Position numbers and translations under genes: made by a program | In this document: one piece after another, positions 7,165 through 15,180 of the stretch | How the letters are laid out: each line of letters starts with the position of its first letter | Position numbering within the stretch: position 1 is the stretch's first letter | Origin: Streptomyces antibioticus | GTDB taxonomy: Bacteria > Actinomycetota > Actinomycetes > Streptomycetales > Streptomycetaceae | Length of the DNA: 64,000 bases | Assembly (NCBI RefSeq): GCF_002019855.1 | Contig: NZ_CM007717.1 | Coordinates: forward strand, 496,001-560,000 | Direction of reading: 5' to 3' | The notes under the pieces: model-generated | What the model was told of the DNA's origin: nothing | Seen by the model: only the letters and a program-made list of their open reading frames with translations | The model's database searches: none

Positions 7165-10100
7165 GTGGTCAGTTCGCCCGAGGTCACCGACCGTGACAGG
7201 ACACTCGCCCGGTTACGGACCGCCCTGGACTCCGCGGTGGCGCAGGGGGATCCGGACGCGGTCGCGGGCGACGACCACACCGTTCTGGCGGCGGTCCTCG
7301 CCGAACTGGCGGAACCCGACGTCCTGGCGGACGGCGCGGTGCGTTCCGCGCTGGGCCGCCTGCACTGGCTGCGGTACCTCGCGCTGCCCGACTCCGACGA
7401 CGACCTCGACCGGGCCGTCGCGCTGCTGACACCGCCGGCCGACGAGGACCGGGCCGCGCTCACCCGGTTCCGCGAGGCGGTCACCGCGCGGGGCGGCAGC
7501 GGACTCCTGTCGGATCTCGGCACCGTGCTCAGGACGTTGTCCGACGCCACGGGCGACACGGCCCTGCTGGACGAGGCCGTCGAGGCCGGGCGGGCCGCCG
7601 TGGCCGCCGTCGCCCCGGACTCCCCCGCCCGCGCGGGCGTCCTGTCCAACCTCGGACTGGCCCTGCACACCCGGTTCGACACGACCGGCGAGACGGCGGC
7701 CCTGCGCGAGGCGGTCGACGTCGAGCGCGCCGCGGCCGCCGCCCTGTCGCCCGACCACCCCGACCGCGCCGCGGTCCTGTCCAACCTGGGCATCGGCCTG
7801 CGCGGCCTGTTCCAGCGCACCGGGGACGTCGACGTCCTGGCGGAGGCGGTGGACGTCGGCCGGGACGCGGTGGCCGCCTGGTCGCCCGACGCCCCCGACC
7901 GGATCATGGCCTGGTCCAACCTGGCCGGCTCGCTGCGGGCCCTTGCGGAACGCACCGGCGACCCGGAACCACTGCGCGAGTCGGTCCGGTTGATGCGGGA
8001 CGTGCTGGCGGCCACGCCACCGGACCACCCGGGCCGCGCGATGTACCTGGGCAACCTCTGCACCGCGCTGTTCACCCTCTACGCGCATGCCGGGGACCTC
8101 GACGAGCTGGCGGACGCGGTGGCGGCGGGCCGGGCCGCGGTGACGGCCGCCCCGGACGGCTCACCCGAACAGGCAAGGTACGCCTCGAACCTCGGGGGCG
8201 CGCTGCGGGCCCTGTACGCGCGGACCGGTGAGGTCGGCGTGCTGCGCGAGGCCGTCGAGTGCGGGCGCACCTCGGTGACGGCGACCCCGGACGGCGATCC
8301 CCAACTCGGCGGCCGTCTCTCGAACTTGGGCGCCACCCTCCAGACCTTGTTCGACCGGACCGGTGACGAGGACGCGTTGGCGGAGGCGGTCGAGCGGGGG
8401 CGGGCGGCCGTCGCCGGAACTCCGCCGGACCACCCGAACCTCGCGATGTATCTGTCCAATCTGAGCGGCATCCTCCAGACGTCGTTCCAGCGGTTCGGCG
8501 ACCTGGGAACGCTCAGGGAGGCCGTGGACGCGACCCGGCGGGCGGTCGCCGCGACACCGTCCGACCATCCCGGCCGCGGCCCCCGGCTGAGCAACTTCGT
8601 CGCCGTCCTGCACACCCTGTTCGCCAGGACCGGTGAGGCCGGGCTGCTGACGGAGGCCGTCGCGGCGGCGCGGGACTCGGTCGACGCCACCCCCGCGGAC
8701 CACCCCGAACACGCCGGACGGCTCGCCAACCTCGGGATCGCGCTCCGTGCCCTGGCCAAGGAGTCGGACGACGCCGGTGCGCTGGACGAGGCGATCGGCG
8801 CCGCGCGCAGGGCCGTCGCCCTGACACCGGCCGGCCACCCCGACCGCGCGACGTACTGCTCCAACCTGGGCGCGGCCCTCCAGACCCTGCTGGAACGCAC
8901 GGGCGACGTCACGGCGTTGAAGGAGAACGTCGAGGTCGCGCGGGAGGCGGTGGCGGCGACCCCGGCCGACGATCCCGACCGGGCGCTGTATCTGTTCAAC
9001 CTGGGGGTCGCGGTGAAGACGTCGTTCGACCGGGGCGGCGAGCGGCGGGAGCTGGACCAGGCGAGGAGCTGTTTCGCCGAGGCGGCCGGCACCCGGACGG
9101 CCGCGGCGGACCTCAGGGTCGCCTCCGCCCGGTACGCCGCGGACGGCGATCTGGAGGCCGGTGACCCGGCGCACGCCCTGGTGATGGCGGAACGGGTCGC
9201 CGAGCTGGTCGGGCTGGTGGCGCCGCGGCGGCTGCGGCGCGCGGACCGGCTGCACCGGGTCACGGGGCTGCACGGCATGGCGGCCACGGTCGCGGCGGCC
9301 GCGGTCGCCGCCGGAGACCCGGGCCGCGCGGTCGAGCTGCTGGAGCAGACCAGGGGGCTGCTGATCGCCGACACCCTGGACACCCGGGGCGATCTCGGCG
9401 AACTCCGGCTCCGCGCACCGGAGTTGGCCGCGCGCTTCGACGCCCTGCGGGACGCCGTCGAGGCGAGCGACCACGCCGTGGACGCGACCGAGGAGGACCG
9501 CGCGGACCTGATGGCCCGCTGGGACGGGCTGCTCGGACGGATCCGGGAGGTCCCCGGCCTCGCGGGCTTCCTGTCGCCGCCCGCCGTCGAGGACGTCCGG
9601 CACGCGGCCGTGGACGGCCCGGTCGTCTATCTCGTCGCGCACGGCGAGGCGGGCCACGCCCTCGTCCTGCGGGACGCGGCGGAGGAGCCGGTCCGGGCCG
9701 TGCCGTTGCCCGCGTTCACCGAGGACGCCGTCCGCGAGCAGGTGGACGTGCTGCGCGCCGCGTCGGACGCCCTGGACGGCGACGACCCGCTCGCCGCCCA
9801 GCGGCGGATCCTCGGCGTGCTGGCCTGGATGTGGGACAGCTTCGCGCGCGAGGTCCTCGACGCCCTCGGCCACCCGGAACCCCCGGCCCCCGGACGGCCG
9901 TGGCCGCGGGTGTGGTGGTGCCCGGTCGGTGTCGCGACGTTCCTGCCCCTGCACGCCGCGGGACGGCACGACGGCGGCTCCGACGCGGTGCTCGACAGGG
10001 TGATCTCCTCCTACACGCCCACCGCGCGGGCCCTGCTGCACGCGCGTGCGCTGCGGGGGCCGGACCCCGCCGCCGGACGCACGGTGGTCGTCGCCGTGCC

Positions 10101-10683
10101 CGACGCGCCGGACGTCACTCCCCTGCCCGGCGCCACGGAGGAGGCCGCGAGCCTGCGGCGGCTCGTCCCCGCGGCGACCGTCCTGCCGTCCCCGGGCGGC
10201 ACCACGACCCACGACGGTGTCACGGCGGCGCTGACCACCCACGACGTCGCGCACTTCGCCTGCCACGGCTTCGCCGACCTGGACAACCCCTCCGACAGCC
10301 TGCTGGTCCTGCACGACCACCTGACGCGTCCGCTGACGCTCACCACGATCGCCCGGCTCCGCCTGGCCGACGCCGGCCTCGCCTATCTCTCGGCGTGCGG
10401 CACCACCGACACCGGCCCCCGCCACGCCGACGAGGCGACCCACCTCACCGCCGCCTTCCATCTGGCCGGCTACCGCTCCGTCGTCGGCACCCTGTGGCCC
10501 GTCACGGACCGCACCGCCAGGGCCGTCGCCCGCCGCTTCTACGACCGTCTCACCGACGGCGGCGGCACCCCGCCCCGGCCCGCCCGCTCGGCCGAGGCGC
10601 TGCACGACGCGGTCCGGCACCGGCGCGCGGCCCGTCCGGCGATCCCGGCCCAGTGGGCGGCGTACGTCCACACCGGGCTGTAG
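7165..10683 (+). CDS. TPR-like repeat protein with C-terminal CHAT (caspase-like) protease
   Basis: The 1172-residue product starts at GTG 7165, which has GGAAAGGA 5 bp upstream. Residues about 112-651 are twelve consecutive 45-residue helical repeats of TPR type (pattern SNLG..L.TLF.RTGD...L.EAV). A helical bridge of about 200 residues leads to a CHAT domain (about 860-1172). The catalytic dyad is visible as HFACHG with His1034 and LSACGT with Cys1078. CHAT proteases cleave partner proteins after a trigger sensed by the repeat domain; the best-known case is the TPR-CHAT partner of type III-E CRISPR. No CRISPR or gasdermin gene is nearby, so trigger and target are unknown. It lies 87 bp after gcvH. 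Confidence 0.9.
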   Translation: MVSSPEVTDRDRTLARLRTALDSAVAQGDPDAVAGDDHTVLAAVLAELAEPDVLADGAVRSALGRLHWLRYLALPDSDDDLDRAVALLTPPADEDRAALTRFREAVTARGGSGLLSDLGTVLRTLSDATGDTALLDEAVEAGRAAVAAVAPDSPARAGVLSNLGLALHTRFDTTGETAALREAVDVERAAAAALSPDHPDRAAVLSNLGIGLRGLFQRTGDVDVLAEAVDVGRDAVAAWSPDAPDRIMAWSNLAGSLRALAERTGDPEPLRESVRLMRDVLAATPPDHPGRAMYLGNLCTALFTLYAHAGDLDELADAVAAGRAAVTAAPDGSPEQARYASNLGGALRALYARTGEVGVLREAVECGRTSVTATPDGDPQLGGRLSNLGATLQTLFDRTGDEDALAEAVERGRAAVAGTPPDHPNLAMYLSNLSGILQTSFQRFGDLGTLREAVDATRRAVAATPSDHPGRGPRLSNFVAVLHTLFARTGEAGLLTEAVAAARDSVDATPADHPEHAGRLANLGIALRALAKESDDAGALDEAIGAARRAVALTPAGHPDRATYCSNLGAALQTLLERTGDVTALKENVEVAREAVAATPADDPDRALYLFNLGVAVKTSFDRGGERRELDQARSCFAEAAGTRTAAADLRVASARYAADGDLEAGDPAHALVMAERVAELVGLVAPRRLRRADRLHRVTGLHGMAATVAAAAVAAGDPGRAVELLEQTRGLLIADTLDTRGDLGELRLRAPELAARFDALRDAVEASDHAVDATEEDRADLMARWDGLLGRIREVPGLAGFLSPPAVEDVRHAAVDGPVVYLVAHGEAGHALVLRDAAEEPVRAVPLPAFTEDAVREQVDVLRAASDALDGDDPLAAQRRILGVLAWMWDSFAREVLDALGHPEPPAPGRPWPRVWWCPVGVATFLPLHAAGRHDGGSDAVLDRVISSYTPTARALLHARALRGPDPAAGRTVVVAVPDAPDVTPLPGATEEAASLRRLVPAATVLPSPGGTTTHDGVTAALTTHDVAHFACHGFADLDNPSDSLLVLHDHLTRPLTLTTIARLRLADAGLAYLSACGTTDTGPRHADEATHLTAAFHLAGYRSVVGTLWPVTDRTARAVARRFYDRLTDGGGTPPRPARSAEALHDAVRHRRAARPAIPAQWAAYVHTGL
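7498..9117 (+). repeat. Twelve tandem 135-bp units encoding TPR-like repeats
   Basis: Within the CHAT protein gene, twelve units of exactly 135 bp (45 codons) run without a single insertion or deletion. Each encodes two helices with a conserved SNLG turn, an RTGD turn and a PDHPDR loop. The units have diverged in sequence but not in length, so selection holds the superhelix geometry constant. Confidence 0.85.
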
Positions 10684-10762
10684 CCGGGGGCGGGTCGTGA
10701 CGGGCCCCGGCCCGTACAGGGATGTCCCCGTGGCGGAGGACCACTGACCCGGGGCCGCCGCG

Positions 10763-11776
10763 TCAGGCTTCCCGGGTGCCGCCCGGCGGCGCCGTCGTGC
10801 CCCTGACCTCCAGGGTCGGGGCCGTCAGATCGACGTGGGCGGGGCGATCGGGGTCGGCGATACGGGCGAGCAGGTGCTGGGCGGCACGGCGGCCCACCTC
10901 GTGGCTGGCGTTGTCCACGGTGGTGAGCCAGAGGTGGCGGAGCTGGGAGAGGTACGTGTTGTCGTACCCGACGAGGGAGAGGTCCCGTGGGACGGCAAGG
11001 CCGCTCGCCTCGGCGGCGGAGAGCGCGCCGACGCAGGTCACGTCGTTGACCGCGAACACGGCGGTCGGGCGCCGTGGGCCGTTCAGGAGCCGGACGGTGG
11101 CCCGGTAGCCGCCCTCCTCGGTGAGGTCGCCCCGCTCCACCCGGGCCGTGTCGGCGAGGCCGTGCGCGCGCATGGTGGCCTCGAAGCTGCGGCGGCGCAG
11201 CTCACCCACCGCGCCCGGCCCGGCGATGTGGGCGATGTGCCGGTGGCCGAGGCCGATGAGGTGCTCGGTGGCCAGCCGGGCGCCCTCTTCGTCGTCGCCC
11301 GCGACGACGTCCACGGCGGGCAGCACCGGTTCCCGGGCGCCGGCGACGACGGTGGGCACCCGGCCCGCCGCAGCGCGCAGCACGCCGGGGTCCTGGAGGG
11401 TGCCGACGGCGATCAGGCCGTCCACGCGCAGTTCGGTGAAGGTGTGGGCGAGGTCCTCGCCGAGGCGCCGGTTGAGATGGCCGTCGGCGAGGAGCATGCG
11501 CAGACCGTTGTCGTACAGCCGGGAGTTGAGCCCGTCGAGCAGGTCCACGAACCAGGGGTTGCGCAGGTCGTTCAGGAGCACCCCGACCGTGCGGGTGCGG
11601 CGCTCGCTCAGGCTGCGGGCGGCGGCGTTGGGCCGGTAGCCGAGTTCCTCGACGGCGGCGAGGACGGCCTGCCGCTTCTCCGGCCGTACGCCGTCGGCGC
11701 CGCGCAGCACCAGGGAGACCAGCGATTTGGACACGCCCGCCCGCGCGGCGACGTCACGGATGGTCGGGGTCCTCAT
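10763..11776 (-). CDS. LacI-family transcriptional regulator
   Basis: The 337-residue repressor has an N-terminal LacI helix-turn-helix (TIRDVAARAGVSKSLVSLVL, residues 4-23) and the usual hinge helix motif NAAARSLSERRT. A periplasmic-binding-like sugar domain spans about 60-330. The ATG at 11776 places the HTH at the very N terminus as in the family; the reading frame stays open further upstream but without family sequence. It is divergent from a Gfo/Idh/MocA oxidoreductase across 134 bp. Each start codon is flanked by an imperfect palindrome TGGA-M-CG-K-TCCA, so it probably represses both itself and the oxidoreductase, with a sugar or sugar derivative as inducer. Confidence 0.9.
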   Translation of the reverse strand: MRTPTIRDVAARAGVSKSLVSLVLRGADGVRPEKRQAVLAAVEELGYRPNAAARSLSERRTRTVGVLLNDLRNPWFVDLLDGLNSRLYDNGLRMLLADGHLNRRLGEDLAHTFTELRVDGLIAVGTLQDPGVLRAAAGRVPTVVAGAREPVLPAVDVVAGDDEEGARLATEHLIGLGHRHIAHIAGPGAVGELRRRSFEATMRAHGLADTARVERGDLTEEGGYRATVRLLNGPRRPTAVFAVNDVTCVGALSAAEASGLAVPRDLSLVGYDNTYLSQLRHLWLTTVDNASHEVGRRAAQHLLARIADPDRPAHVDLTAPTLEVRGTTAPPGGTREA

Positions 11777-11780
11777 GGTG

Positions 11781-11792
11781 TGGACCGTTCCA
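11781..11792. promoter_or_regulatory. Candidate LacI operator 1 (TGGACCGTTCCA)
   Basis: This imperfect 12-bp palindrome with a central CG is typical of LacI-family operators. It lies 4 bases upstream of the regulator's start codon, over its ribosome-binding region. The same sequence occurs in inverted orientation at 11884-11895, next to the divergent gene. Confidence 0.6.
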
Positions 11793-11883
11793 TACGGCTG
11801 TCCGCTTTGTAAAGCCGACCCGGCTGACCGACGACCCTTGACACCGGTCCGGAGGGGCTCCATCGTGGGCCGGGCAAGCAAAA

Positions 11884-11895
11884 TGGAACGGTCCA
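11884..11895. promoter_or_regulatory. Candidate LacI operator 2 (TGGAACGGTCCA)
   Basis: This is the exact reverse complement of the site at 11781-11792, 91 bp away. It is followed by a GAGGGG ribosome site and the oxidoreductase ATG at 11911. The two mirrored copies fit repression of both divergent genes, possibly through a loop. Confidence 0.6.
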
Positions 11896-11910
11896 AAGAG
11901 GGGCAGTCCA

Positions 11911-13065
11911 ATGGTGGATACGCTCGGCGTCGCCGTCGTGGGGTTCGGCTGGATGGGGCGGGTGCACACCCAGGCGTACGCGCGGGTCGCCCACCACTAT
12001 CCGGGGCTGGGCCTGCGGCCCGAGCTGGTGACCGTCGCGGAGGAGGTACCGGGCCGGGCCGAGGAGGCCGCCGCCCGGTTCGGGTTCGCCTCGACGGCCC
12101 GGGACTGGCGCGAGGTGGCCGCCGACCCGCGCGTGCGGGCCGTGAGCATCACCGCGCCGAACTTCCTGCACCGCGAGATCGGCGTCGCGATGGCCGAGGC
12201 GGGCAAGCACATCTGGATCGAGAAGCCGGTCGGACTGACCGCCGAGGACGCCCGCGCGGTGGCCGACGCGGTCGCCACGTCCGGTGTGCAGGGGACCGTC
12301 GGCTTCAACTACCGCAACGCCCCGGCCGTCGCCCACGCCCGTGAGCTGATCGCCTCCGGGGAGATCGGTGCGGTCACGCATGTCCGTGTCCGGCTCTTCA
12401 GTGACTACGCCGCCCATCCGCTGGGCGCCCTGACCTGGCGGTACGAGCGGGAGCGGGGCGGCAGCGGGGTGCTGGGCGACCTCGCCTCGCACGGCGTGGA
12501 CCTCGCGCGTTTCCTGCTGGGCGAGATCACCGCGCTGGCCGCCGACACGGCCGTCTTCATCCCGGAGCGCGCCCGGCCGACCGGGGCCACGGCCGGTCAC
12601 GCCCTGGCCGCGGGCGGCGAGCCGGGCCCCGTGGAGAACGAGGACTACGTCAACTGCCTGCTGCGTTTCGCCTCCGGCGCCCGGGGTGTCCTGGAGGCGT
12701 GCCGGGTCTCGGTCGGCGAGCAGAACAACTACGGCTTCGAGGTGCACGGCACCCGGGGCGCGGTCTTCTGGGACTTCCGCCGGATGGGCGAACTCGGCGT
12801 CAGCCGGGGGGACTCGTACCAGGACCAGCCCGTGAGCACGCTGTACGTGGGTCCCGGGCACGGCGACTACGGGGCGTTCCAGCCGGGGGCCGCGTCGAGC
12901 ATGGGCTACGACGACCTCAAGGTCGTCGAGGCGCAGCACTTCCTGCGCTCGATCGCCGAGGGCACCGCGCACGGGGCGACGCTGGAGGACGCGGTGCGCA
13001 GTGCGGCCGCCCTGGACGCGATGAGCCGCTCGGCGGAGTCGGGGGCGTGGGTGAGCCTGGCGTGA
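11911..13065 (+). CDS. Gfo/Idh/MocA-family NAD(P)-dependent sugar oxidoreductase
   Basis: The 384-residue product has an N-terminal Rossmann fold with the dinucleotide motif VGFGWMG (about residues 10-16). The family hallmark EKP lies in HIWIEKPVGLT (about 107-109), and a C-terminal substrate domain includes a GDLASHGVDLARFLLGE helix with the conserved GxxxDxxxH-like pattern. Members oxidise or reduce sugars, inositols or their derivatives. Single-gene context with a LacI repressor suggests catabolism of one sugar or cyclitol; the substrate cannot be read from sequence. The ATG at 11911 has GAGGGG 7 bases upstream. A strong terminator hairpin follows the stop. Confidence 0.9.
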   Translation: MVDTLGVAVVGFGWMGRVHTQAYARVAHHYPGLGLRPELVTVAEEVPGRAEEAAARFGFASTARDWREVAADPRVRAVSITAPNFLHREIGVAMAEAGKHIWIEKPVGLTAEDARAVADAVATSGVQGTVGFNYRNAPAVAHARELIASGEIGAVTHVRVRLFSDYAAHPLGALTWRYERERGGSGVLGDLASHGVDLARFLLGEITALAADTAVFIPERARPTGATAGHALAAGGEPGPVENEDYVNCLLRFASGARGVLEACRVSVGEQNNYGFEVHGTRGAVFWDFRRMGELGVSRGDSYQDQPVSTLYVGPGHGDYGAFQPGAASSMGYDDLKVVEAQHFLRSIAEGTAHGATLEDAVRSAAALDAMSRSAESGAWVSLA

Positions 13066-13066
13066 G

Positions 13067-13104
13067 CGCGGGGCGGGGGCGTCGGTCGGCGCCCCCGCCC
13101 CGCG
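13067..13104. terminator. Bidirectional terminator, 15-bp perfect stem
   Basis: A perfect 15-bp G+C inverted repeat (13067-13081 with 13090-13104) has an 8-base loop. It lies just past the stop of the oxidoreductase (13065) and 13 bp past the stop of the convergent GH5 gene (13117). It can act on both transcripts. There is no U tract, which is common in Streptomyces. Confidence 0.75.
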
Positions 13105-13116
13105 GGTGTGCCGGTT

Positions 13117-15030
13117 TCAGGGGCGCAGTGTCACGCACAGCAGGGCCGCCGGGCCCTGCCTGCTGCCCAGGCGGGTGGTGAAGGCGATGCCGGCGGCGTA
13201 CTCGTCGGCGGCGCACTGGCCCTTGTAGTGGTTCTGGGCGAAGTCCCCTCCGGTGCCGTCGGCGGGGCGGTTGTCGGAGCGGTCGAACCACACGGTCCGT
13301 CCCGCCCGGCCGAGCGTGGTGCGGGCGGGGACGCACAGCGCCGCCGAGACCCGTTCGCCGCGTCGGCTGTAGCCGGCCAGGAACTGCCCTGCGGGGCACT
13401 GGAGTTTGGTGTAGCCGCCGGCCCAGTCGCCGTTCGCCGGGACATGGCGTTCGTCGGTGACGACGGTGCGGGCGTCCCCGGCGGCGCGCAGATCGCCGGT
13501 GGTCACGTCGGTGCACAGGCCCCGGCCGCCGGTGTGGCTGAGTCCGGCCAGCCGCAGTCCGTCGGGGCAGACGGCCTTGGAGGCGCCCGGGTCCCAGTCG
13601 CCGCCGGCCCGGATCCGCAGGGACCGTACGTCGTCGCCCTGGTCGGTGGTGAGCATCCGCCAGTCGGCCACCGGGGCGACGGGGCCGGTGCGGGTCGGGG
13701 AGGTCATGAGGCGCTGCCAGCCGGTGCCGCGCCAGTCGCCGCCGTCGAGGATGCCGTGGCGGCGTCCGTCGGTGTCGTAGCGCAGCAGGGCCCAGTCGTC
13801 GTGGCCCTGCCAGCCGACCAGCGGCCAGTAGGCGAAGTCGGCGTCGCGGTCGGCGAAGTAGTCGGTGATGTTGCCGAACCAGGTGCGGGCGGCGGTGCCC
13901 GTCTCGTTCGCGCCGGTGCCGAACTCGCTGATCCACACCGGCGCGGTGTAGTGCCGCCCCTCGGTGGTGACGAAGAACGCCTGGTCGGTGAGGGTCTGGA
14001 AGAGCTGCTCGCGGCTGAGGTCCTGGTAGCGGGCGTCGTGGGTCTCGCCGATTCCGGTGGCGCCGCTGTGCCGGGGGCCGGTGTAGCCGTAGAAGTGGGC
14101 GGAGTAGACGAGTTTGCCGGACCTGAGGAGGGTGTGCGAGAGGGTGCGGGCGGGGGCGAGGGTGGGGCGTTCGTGCGGGAGGCCGTCGACGGGCAGGCCG
14201 GTCCAGTTGATGCCCTCGATGACGATGAGCAGGTCGGGGTCGGCCTCGGTGAGGATGCGGTCGGCGGCGAGCCGGGCGGCGGCGTACCAGTCGTGGGCGT
14301 CGCCCAGGCCCCAGTTGGGGTCGTCGAAGACGTCGCGGCGGACCTCGTTGTAGAGGTCGGCGCCCACCACGCGCGGGTCGGAGGCGTAGCGGCGGGCCAT
14401 GAACACCCAGTCGTCCGCCCAGCGTTGGGTGGTCTGGCTGCTGTTCCAGCGTTCGTTGCCGTCCACGCCGCAGCACCAACGGGTGGTGTTGGTGTGGTTG
14501 TTGAGGATCACCGCGAAGCCGCTGCCGGTGAGCGCGCTCACCACGGCGTCGAAGACCTGGAGCGGTGTCTTGCCGCGGAGCTGCGGGTTGGCGGTGACGG
14601 CGGCGTCCGGTACGGGTGCCGTGGCGCGGATCATCTCGTTGGAGAACGGCAACCGGATGCTGTTGATGCCGAGTTCATGGAAGTCGGCGAGGAGCCGGGA
14701 CAGCGGGGCGCGGTCCAGGCCGAGGGGGATGCCGTTGGCGTTCTGGCCGGCGTGGTGGTTGGCGGGGTCGGCGGTGCTGCCGCTGCCGTTCCAGGACCCT
14801 TGCGCGCCGTCCCAGTTGGCGGACTTCAGACGGAAGCGGTCCCCCCGGGCGTCCACGACGTAGCGGCCTCGGGTGGACAGGGGCGGCTGCCAGTTCTCCG
14901 CGGCGGCGGCTTTCGTGAGGGGGGCGGCGGGCGCGGATTGCGTGGTGGCGCCCGCGCTCGGTATCACGGTGAGCGCGGTGAGCGCCACGACTGCCAATAC
15001 TGTCAGGTGCGTGACAAATCTGGACGGCAT
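13117..15030 (-). CDS. Secreted GH5-type glycoside hydrolase with Cys-paired C-terminal repeats
   Basis: The 637-residue product has a signal peptide (hydrophobic core about residues 9-28). A (beta/alpha)8 GH5 domain spans about 45-410. The acid/base Glu lies in ADLYNEVRRD and the nucleophile Glu in PVWISEFGTG. Substrate-cleft motifs such as INSIRLPFSNEM and VILNNHTN are also present. The last 200 residues carry three degenerate repeats of about 50-60 residues, each with two cysteines (for example CPDGLRLAGL and CPAGQFLAGY), probably disulfide-bonded and perhaps carbohydrate-binding. It is likely an endo-acting beta-glucanase or mannanase. The ATG at 15030 is chosen for the signal peptide and upstream AGAGGA. 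Confidence 0.85.
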   Translation of the reverse strand: MPSRFVTHLTVLAVVALTALTVIPSAGATTQSAPAAPLTKAAAAENWQPPLSTRGRYVVDARGDRFRLKSANWDGAQGSWNGSGSTADPANHHAGQNANGIPLGLDRAPLSRLLADFHELGINSIRLPFSNEMIRATAPVPDAAVTANPQLRGKTPLQVFDAVVSALTGSGFAVILNNHTNTTRWCCGVDGNERWNSSQTTQRWADDWVFMARRYASDPRVVGADLYNEVRRDVFDDPNWGLGDAHDWYAAARLAADRILTEADPDLLIVIEGINWTGLPVDGLPHERPTLAPARTLSHTLLRSGKLVYSAHFYGYTGPRHSGATGIGETHDARYQDLSREQLFQTLTDQAFFVTTEGRHYTAPVWISEFGTGANETGTAARTWFGNITDYFADRDADFAYWPLVGWQGHDDWALLRYDTDGRRHGILDGGDWRGTGWQRLMTSPTRTGPVAPVADWRMLTTDQGDDVRSLRIRAGGDWDPGASKAVCPDGLRLAGLSHTGGRGLCTDVTTGDLRAAGDARTVVTDERHVPANGDWAGGYTKLQCPAGQFLAGYSRRGERVSAALCVPARTTLGRAGRTVWFDRSDNRPADGTGGDFAQNHYKGQCAADEYAAGIAFTTRLGSRQGPAALLCVTLRP

Positions 15031-15095
15031 GCTGGTCCTCTGCGAGCGCGCGGGGTGGGGGGTACCTCGAACAGCGGCTGCCACCCTACGAGGGA

Positions 15096-15121
15096 ACGGC
15101 CGCCAGGTCGATGGCGGCCGT
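15096..15121 (-). terminator. Hairpin downstream of the acyl-CoA ligase
   Basis: The 10-bp perfect inverted repeat ACGGCCGCCA / TGGCGGCCGT has a 6-base loop. It lies 60 bp past the ligase stop (15181) and 66 bp before the GH5 start. It most likely ends the ligase transcript. A regulatory role for the GH5 promoter cannot be excluded. Confidence 0.55.
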
Positions 15122-15180
15122 CATCCCAAGTTCACCCAACTACCCTGCCCGCGCGCCGAGTTGCCCGGCCTGCGCCGAGA

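Noticed and set aside
7165..10683. A type III-E CRISPR (gRAMP / TPR-CHAT) system
   Set aside because: The CHAT protein has similar parts, but no Cas7-11-type effector, adaptation genes or repeat array is in the window.
10700..10715. A terminator between the CHAT gene and LacI gene (ACGGGCC CC GGCCCGT)
   Set aside because: The inverted repeat leaves only a 2-base loop unless several base pairs open; too weak to call.
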